Position numbers and translations under genes: made by a program | Notes under the pieces: generated by a model | Seen by the model: only the letters and a program-made list of their open reading frames with translations | Databases searched by the model: none | What the model was told of the DNA's origin: nothing | Source of the DNA: Burkholderiales bacterium | Lineage (GTDB): Bacteria; Pseudomonadota; Gammaproteobacteria; Burkholderiales; SG8-39 | Assembly (NCBI GenBank): GCA_014860395.1 | Contig: JACZJU010000050.1 | Coordinates: forward strand, 1-52,255 | Length of the DNA: 52,255 nucleotides | Direction of reading: 5' to 3' | In this document: one piece after another, positions 49,667-52,255 of the stretch | How positions within the stretch are numbered: the stretch's first letter is position 1 | Layout: each line of letters opens with the position of its first letter

Positions 49667-51161
49667 CGGACGGGCTCCGTTTGCGCTTGCGCGCGGTGAT
49701 CAGGGGATAGGCGAGCCCGAGCAGCGTGAAGGCGATGATCCCGAGTGAAATCGGCCGGGTGAAAAATTCGGATATCGGCTGGCCGCGCGCGTTGCCGATG
49801 AGGTAGCCCTGCACGAACCCCGACTCCGCGATGGTTCCGAGGATGAGTCCGAGCACGATGGGCGAAGCGGTGAAGCCGAAGCGCGCCGCGACCCAGCCGA
49901 AGACGCCGATCATCACCATCTGCTGAACCTGCTCCACGTTGTTATTGACCGCGTAGCTGCCCAGGATGGTGAGCATTGCCACCGAGGGCACCAGCACCGC
50001 CTTGGGGATATTGACGATGGACTTGAATGCGTAGCGGCCGATGACCAGCCCGATGGGCAGCATTAGCACCGTCGCGAGAAAGAGCCCGTAGATGAATGTG
50101 TAGACGATCTGGCCCTGTTGCAGGAAGAGCGTGGGGCCGGTGCGTATGCCTTGCACCAGCAGCGCGCCTAGGATGACCGCGTCGGCGGGCGTTCCGGGAA
50201 TGCCAAGCACCAGCGTCGGAATGAAGCCGCCGCCGACGGTCGCATTGTTCGCGGATTCCGTAGCCAGGATGCCGTCGGGCTCTCCGGTGCCGAAGCGCCG
50301 CGGATCCTTGGCGACGCGGCGGGCCTCCGAGTAGGAGACCAGGGAGGCGATCGAACCGCCGGCGCCGGGCAGGATGCCTACCAGGGTGCCGATGACGGAA
50401 CTGCGCACGAGATTCAGCCGCGACCGCCAGGCGATCGACGCTGCCTCGCGCAGGCGAAAGCCGGCCACCTGATGCGTCAGCTTGAGATGCGGGTCGGGTG
50501 TAGCCACGAGATCGATGAGCACGGGCACGCAGTACAGCCCGATCAGTGCCGCGATCACATCGAAGCCGCCCAGGAGCGCATTGAAGTCGCCGACATAGCG
50601 TATGTCGCCGCCCACCTCGGCCAGGCCTACGGTCCCCAGGAGGAGTCCGGCCGCGCCGCCGATCAAGCCCTTGAGCAAGCTGCCCTCGGAAAGGCTCGCG
50701 ATGAGGCTGAGCCCGAAGACGGCCAGCCAGAAGTATTCGACCGGGCCGAAGGCGAGCGCGAAACGCGCAAGCGGCGGGGCGAGCAGCAGCAGAAAGGTCG
50801 CGCCCACGAGGCCGCCCATGACCGACGCGATGCACGCGAGCGTGACCGCGAGGTCGCCGTCGCCGCGCTTGGCCATCGGGTAGCCATCGAAGGTCGTTGC
50901 AATGGCCGATGGCGTACCGGGCGTGTTCAGCAGAATCGCGGAGTAAGCGCCGCCATAGATGGCGCCTGTGTAGATTGCGCCCAGGGCAATCAGCCCGGAC
51001 GCGGGGGGCATGCCGAAGGTGAACGGTATCAGCACCGCGATCGCCATCGTGGCGGTGAGACCCGGCAGCGCGCCGATCATCGTTCCGGCGACGACGCCGG
51101 CAACGGCAAGCAGGATGTTGTACGGGGTGAGCGCGGCGAGCAGGAACTCGATGCCTGGCAT
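49659..51161 (-). CDS. tctA: TctA, large membrane subunit of the tripartite tricarboxylate transporter
   Basis: 500 residues, about 11-12 helices. Family motifs: GTMIGALPGLTATMAIAVLIP, GAIYGGAYSAILLNTPGTPSAIATTFDGYP, GILPGAGGSIASLVSYSEARR and LGIPGTPADAVILGALLVQG. Forms the sodium- or proton-driven carboxylate channel with TctB and takes substrate from TctC. Confidence 0.95.
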   Translation of the reverse strand: MPGIEFLLAALTPYNILLAVAGVVAGTMIGALPGLTATMAIAVLIPFTFGMPPASGLIALGAIYTGAIYGGAYSAILLNTPGTPSAIATTFDGYPMAKRGDGDLAVTLACIASVMGGLVGATFLLLLAPPLARFALAFGPVEYFWLAVFGLSLIASLSEGSLLKGLIGGAAGLLLGTVGLAEVGGDIRYVGDFNALLGGFDVIAALIGLYCVPVLIDLVATPDPHLKLTHQVAGFRLREAASIAWRSRLNLVRSSVIGTLVGILPGAGGSIASLVSYSEARRVAKDPRRFGTGEPDGILATESANNATVGGGFIPTLVLGIPGTPADAVILGALLVQGIRTGPTLFLQQGQIVYTFIYGLFLATVLMLPIGLVIGRYAFKSIVNIPKAVLVPSVAMLTILGSYAVNNNVEQVQQMVMIGVFGWVAARFGFTASPIVLGLILGTIAESGFVQGYLIGNARGQPISEFFTRPISLGIIAFTLLGLAYPLITARKRKRSPSDE

Positions 51162-51266
51162 CGTGTAAATCCCGGTTTATGTCGTGCGCGTCGCCGGGGC
51201 AGCGTAGCGCACGGATGGAAAGCGCCGCGGCCCCCGCGCGTGGCGGCGCCGCGGCGACCCTGAGAC

Positions 51267-52226
51267 TTATTTCTTCATGATGCCCATCTCGCGGGCGATT
51301 TCCTCGTATTCCTTCTGGCGCTCGGCCATGAACGCAGGCATGTCAGCCAGGCCCACGTCGATCATCGCGAAACCCTTGTCCTCCATCGACTTGATGAAGG
51401 CCGGGTCGTGGTTGATTTTGCCGATCAGGTCGGAGACCGCCTGCTGCGTGGCCTTGGGCGTGGTGTTGGGCACCGCGATGCCGCGATAGGCGCCGCTCAC
51501 GAGGTTGTAGCCTTTTTCCTTGAACGTCGGGCAGTCCGGCAGCGCCGGGTGGCGTTTTTCGAGCGCGATTGCCAGGCAGCGCACCTGCGCGCCTAGCTGC
51601 GTGCCGACGGTGGAGTAGCTGAACGCGCCGGAAACATGCTTGCCCAAGAGTGCCGCGTTCGACGCGCCCGTGCCTTTCGCCGGAATATAGGTCGTCTTGA
51701 TCCCGGCCAGCTTGCCGAAGCGCTGCTGCGCCAGGTGGTTGGCCGAGTTCGTGCCCGAGCCGCTGAACGTCAGCGCCCCCGGTGTCTTCTTCGCAGCGGC
51801 GACGAGGTCGTCCAGCGTTTTGTAGGGGCTGTCGGCGGTGACGATGATGGCGTCGGGCGTGTAATGGAACCAGTAGACGTTGGCGAGCTCATTCGTCTTG
51901 TAGCCCACGTCCTTCTGCAGCGGCTGCAGGACGATGTGCGGCAGGTTGGTGCCGATGATGGTGTAGCCGTCGCCGGGGGCGGAGTTGATCTGCGACCACG
52001 CCGCTGCGCCGCCGGCACCGGCTTTGTACTGGATCGCCACCGCTTGGCCGGTGAGCTTCTTGAAGTAGGGCTCCTGCAGGCGCGCGGAGATGTCCGACTC
52101 GCCGCCCGGACCGAAGGCGATGATGTAGTTGATCGTTTTCTCGGGGTAGGCGGCGAACGCGACGCCGGCAGCGACTGCGGTGGCGCCGATGAGGCCGGCT
52201 GCAATGGTCTTGTAGAATCGTTTCAT
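51267..52226 (-). CDS. tctC: TctC/Bug-family periplasmic substrate-binding protein
   Basis: 319 residues: Sec signal (TIAAGLIGATAVAAGVAFA, cut before AYPEK), then the Bug core (INYIIAFGPGGESDISARL, YKAGAGGAAAWSQI, PDGYTI-like GDGYTIIGTNLP, TFSGSGTNSANHL). It captures the ligand for TctAB. Ligand residues vary too much to name it; Bug proteins bind many carboxylates. ATG at 52226 with GAGGAGCAAGCCCC upstream. Its promoter is partly beyond the window edge. Confidence 0.94.
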   Translation of the reverse strand: MKRFYKTIAAGLIGATAVAAGVAFAAYPEKTINYIIAFGPGGESDISARLQEPYFKKLTGQAVAIQYKAGAGGAAAWSQINSAPGDGYTIIGTNLPHIVLQPLQKDVGYKTNELANVYWFHYTPDAIIVTADSPYKTLDDLVAAAKKTPGALTFSGSGTNSANHLAQQRFGKLAGIKTTYIPAKGTGASNAALLGKHVSGAFSYSTVGTQLGAQVRCLAIALEKRHPALPDCPTFKEKGYNLVSGAYRGIAVPNTTPKATQQAVSDLIGKINHDPAFIKSMEDKGFAMIDVGLADMPAFMAERQKEYEEIAREMGIMKK

Positions 52227-52255
52227 GGGGCTTGCTCCTCGTTGTGGTGAATCTG

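Overview
The window looks like a chromosomal segment of a high-GC betaproteobacterium. The evidence is gene order and gene type: a murA-his-tatABC-htrA-nif3-petABC-sspAB run, an mla operon ending in ibaG-murA, a Qo motif PVWY in cytochrome b, and a Tct/Bug tricarboxylate uptake operon. The 2-oxoglutarate:NADP oxidoreductase (KorCAB) resembles the one known from Thauera/Azoarcus. The species cannot be named from sequence alone.

Layout. 1-2969 (minus): an ABC ATPase, a 49-residue Fis-type HTH protein, the pilus ATPase mshM and the start of the secretin mshL, which is cut by the window edge. 3246-10311 (plus): mlaF-E-D-A-C-B for outer-membrane lipid transport, a YadGH-type ABC exporter, the BolA protein ibaG and murA. 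10367-17427: histidine biosynthesis, hisG-D-C-B-H-A-F-I-E, with a short HisG and a monofunctional HisB, so HisZ and a histidinol-phosphatase must lie elsewhere. 17443-25618: a HIT protein, tatABC, an HtrA protease (minus), a Nif3-like protein, the cytochrome bc1 operon petABC and sspAB. The twin-arginine Rieske protein is a natural client of the nearby Tat system.

25645-25720 is tRNA-Thr(UGU). A 5.5 kb integrative element uses its 3' end as attachment site. The element runs from attL (25698) to attR (31173) and carries a tyrosine integrase, an AlpA-like protein, a putative replication initiator with iteron-like repeats inside the gene, an HTH protein, a secreted protein of unknown function and two other small unknown genes. 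It lacks obvious conjugation, capsid or defence genes.

31203-41661 is a stress/redox-adaptation cluster: UspA, an Fnr-type regulator without the Fe-S cysteines, a lone receiver, a NarL-type two-component pair, a CBS protein, two small proteins, an HPF-like hibernation factor, a GroEL paralogue without GroES, and PolX. It is followed by korCAB (41836-46609), a zinc-ribbon membrane protein, PPK2, and tctC-tctA-tctB (minus) up to the right edge.

The most unusual signal is a dispersed, two-hairpin sequence of about 45-115 nt. It occurs six times, each time just upstream of a start codon and always in the same orientation relative to that gene: ABC ATPase, ibaG, hisB, htrA, the CBS gene and a 25-codon ORF. 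Paired base changes between copies keep the first stem, which suggests a structured leader RNA or a mobile palindromic repeat adapted to 5' leaders.
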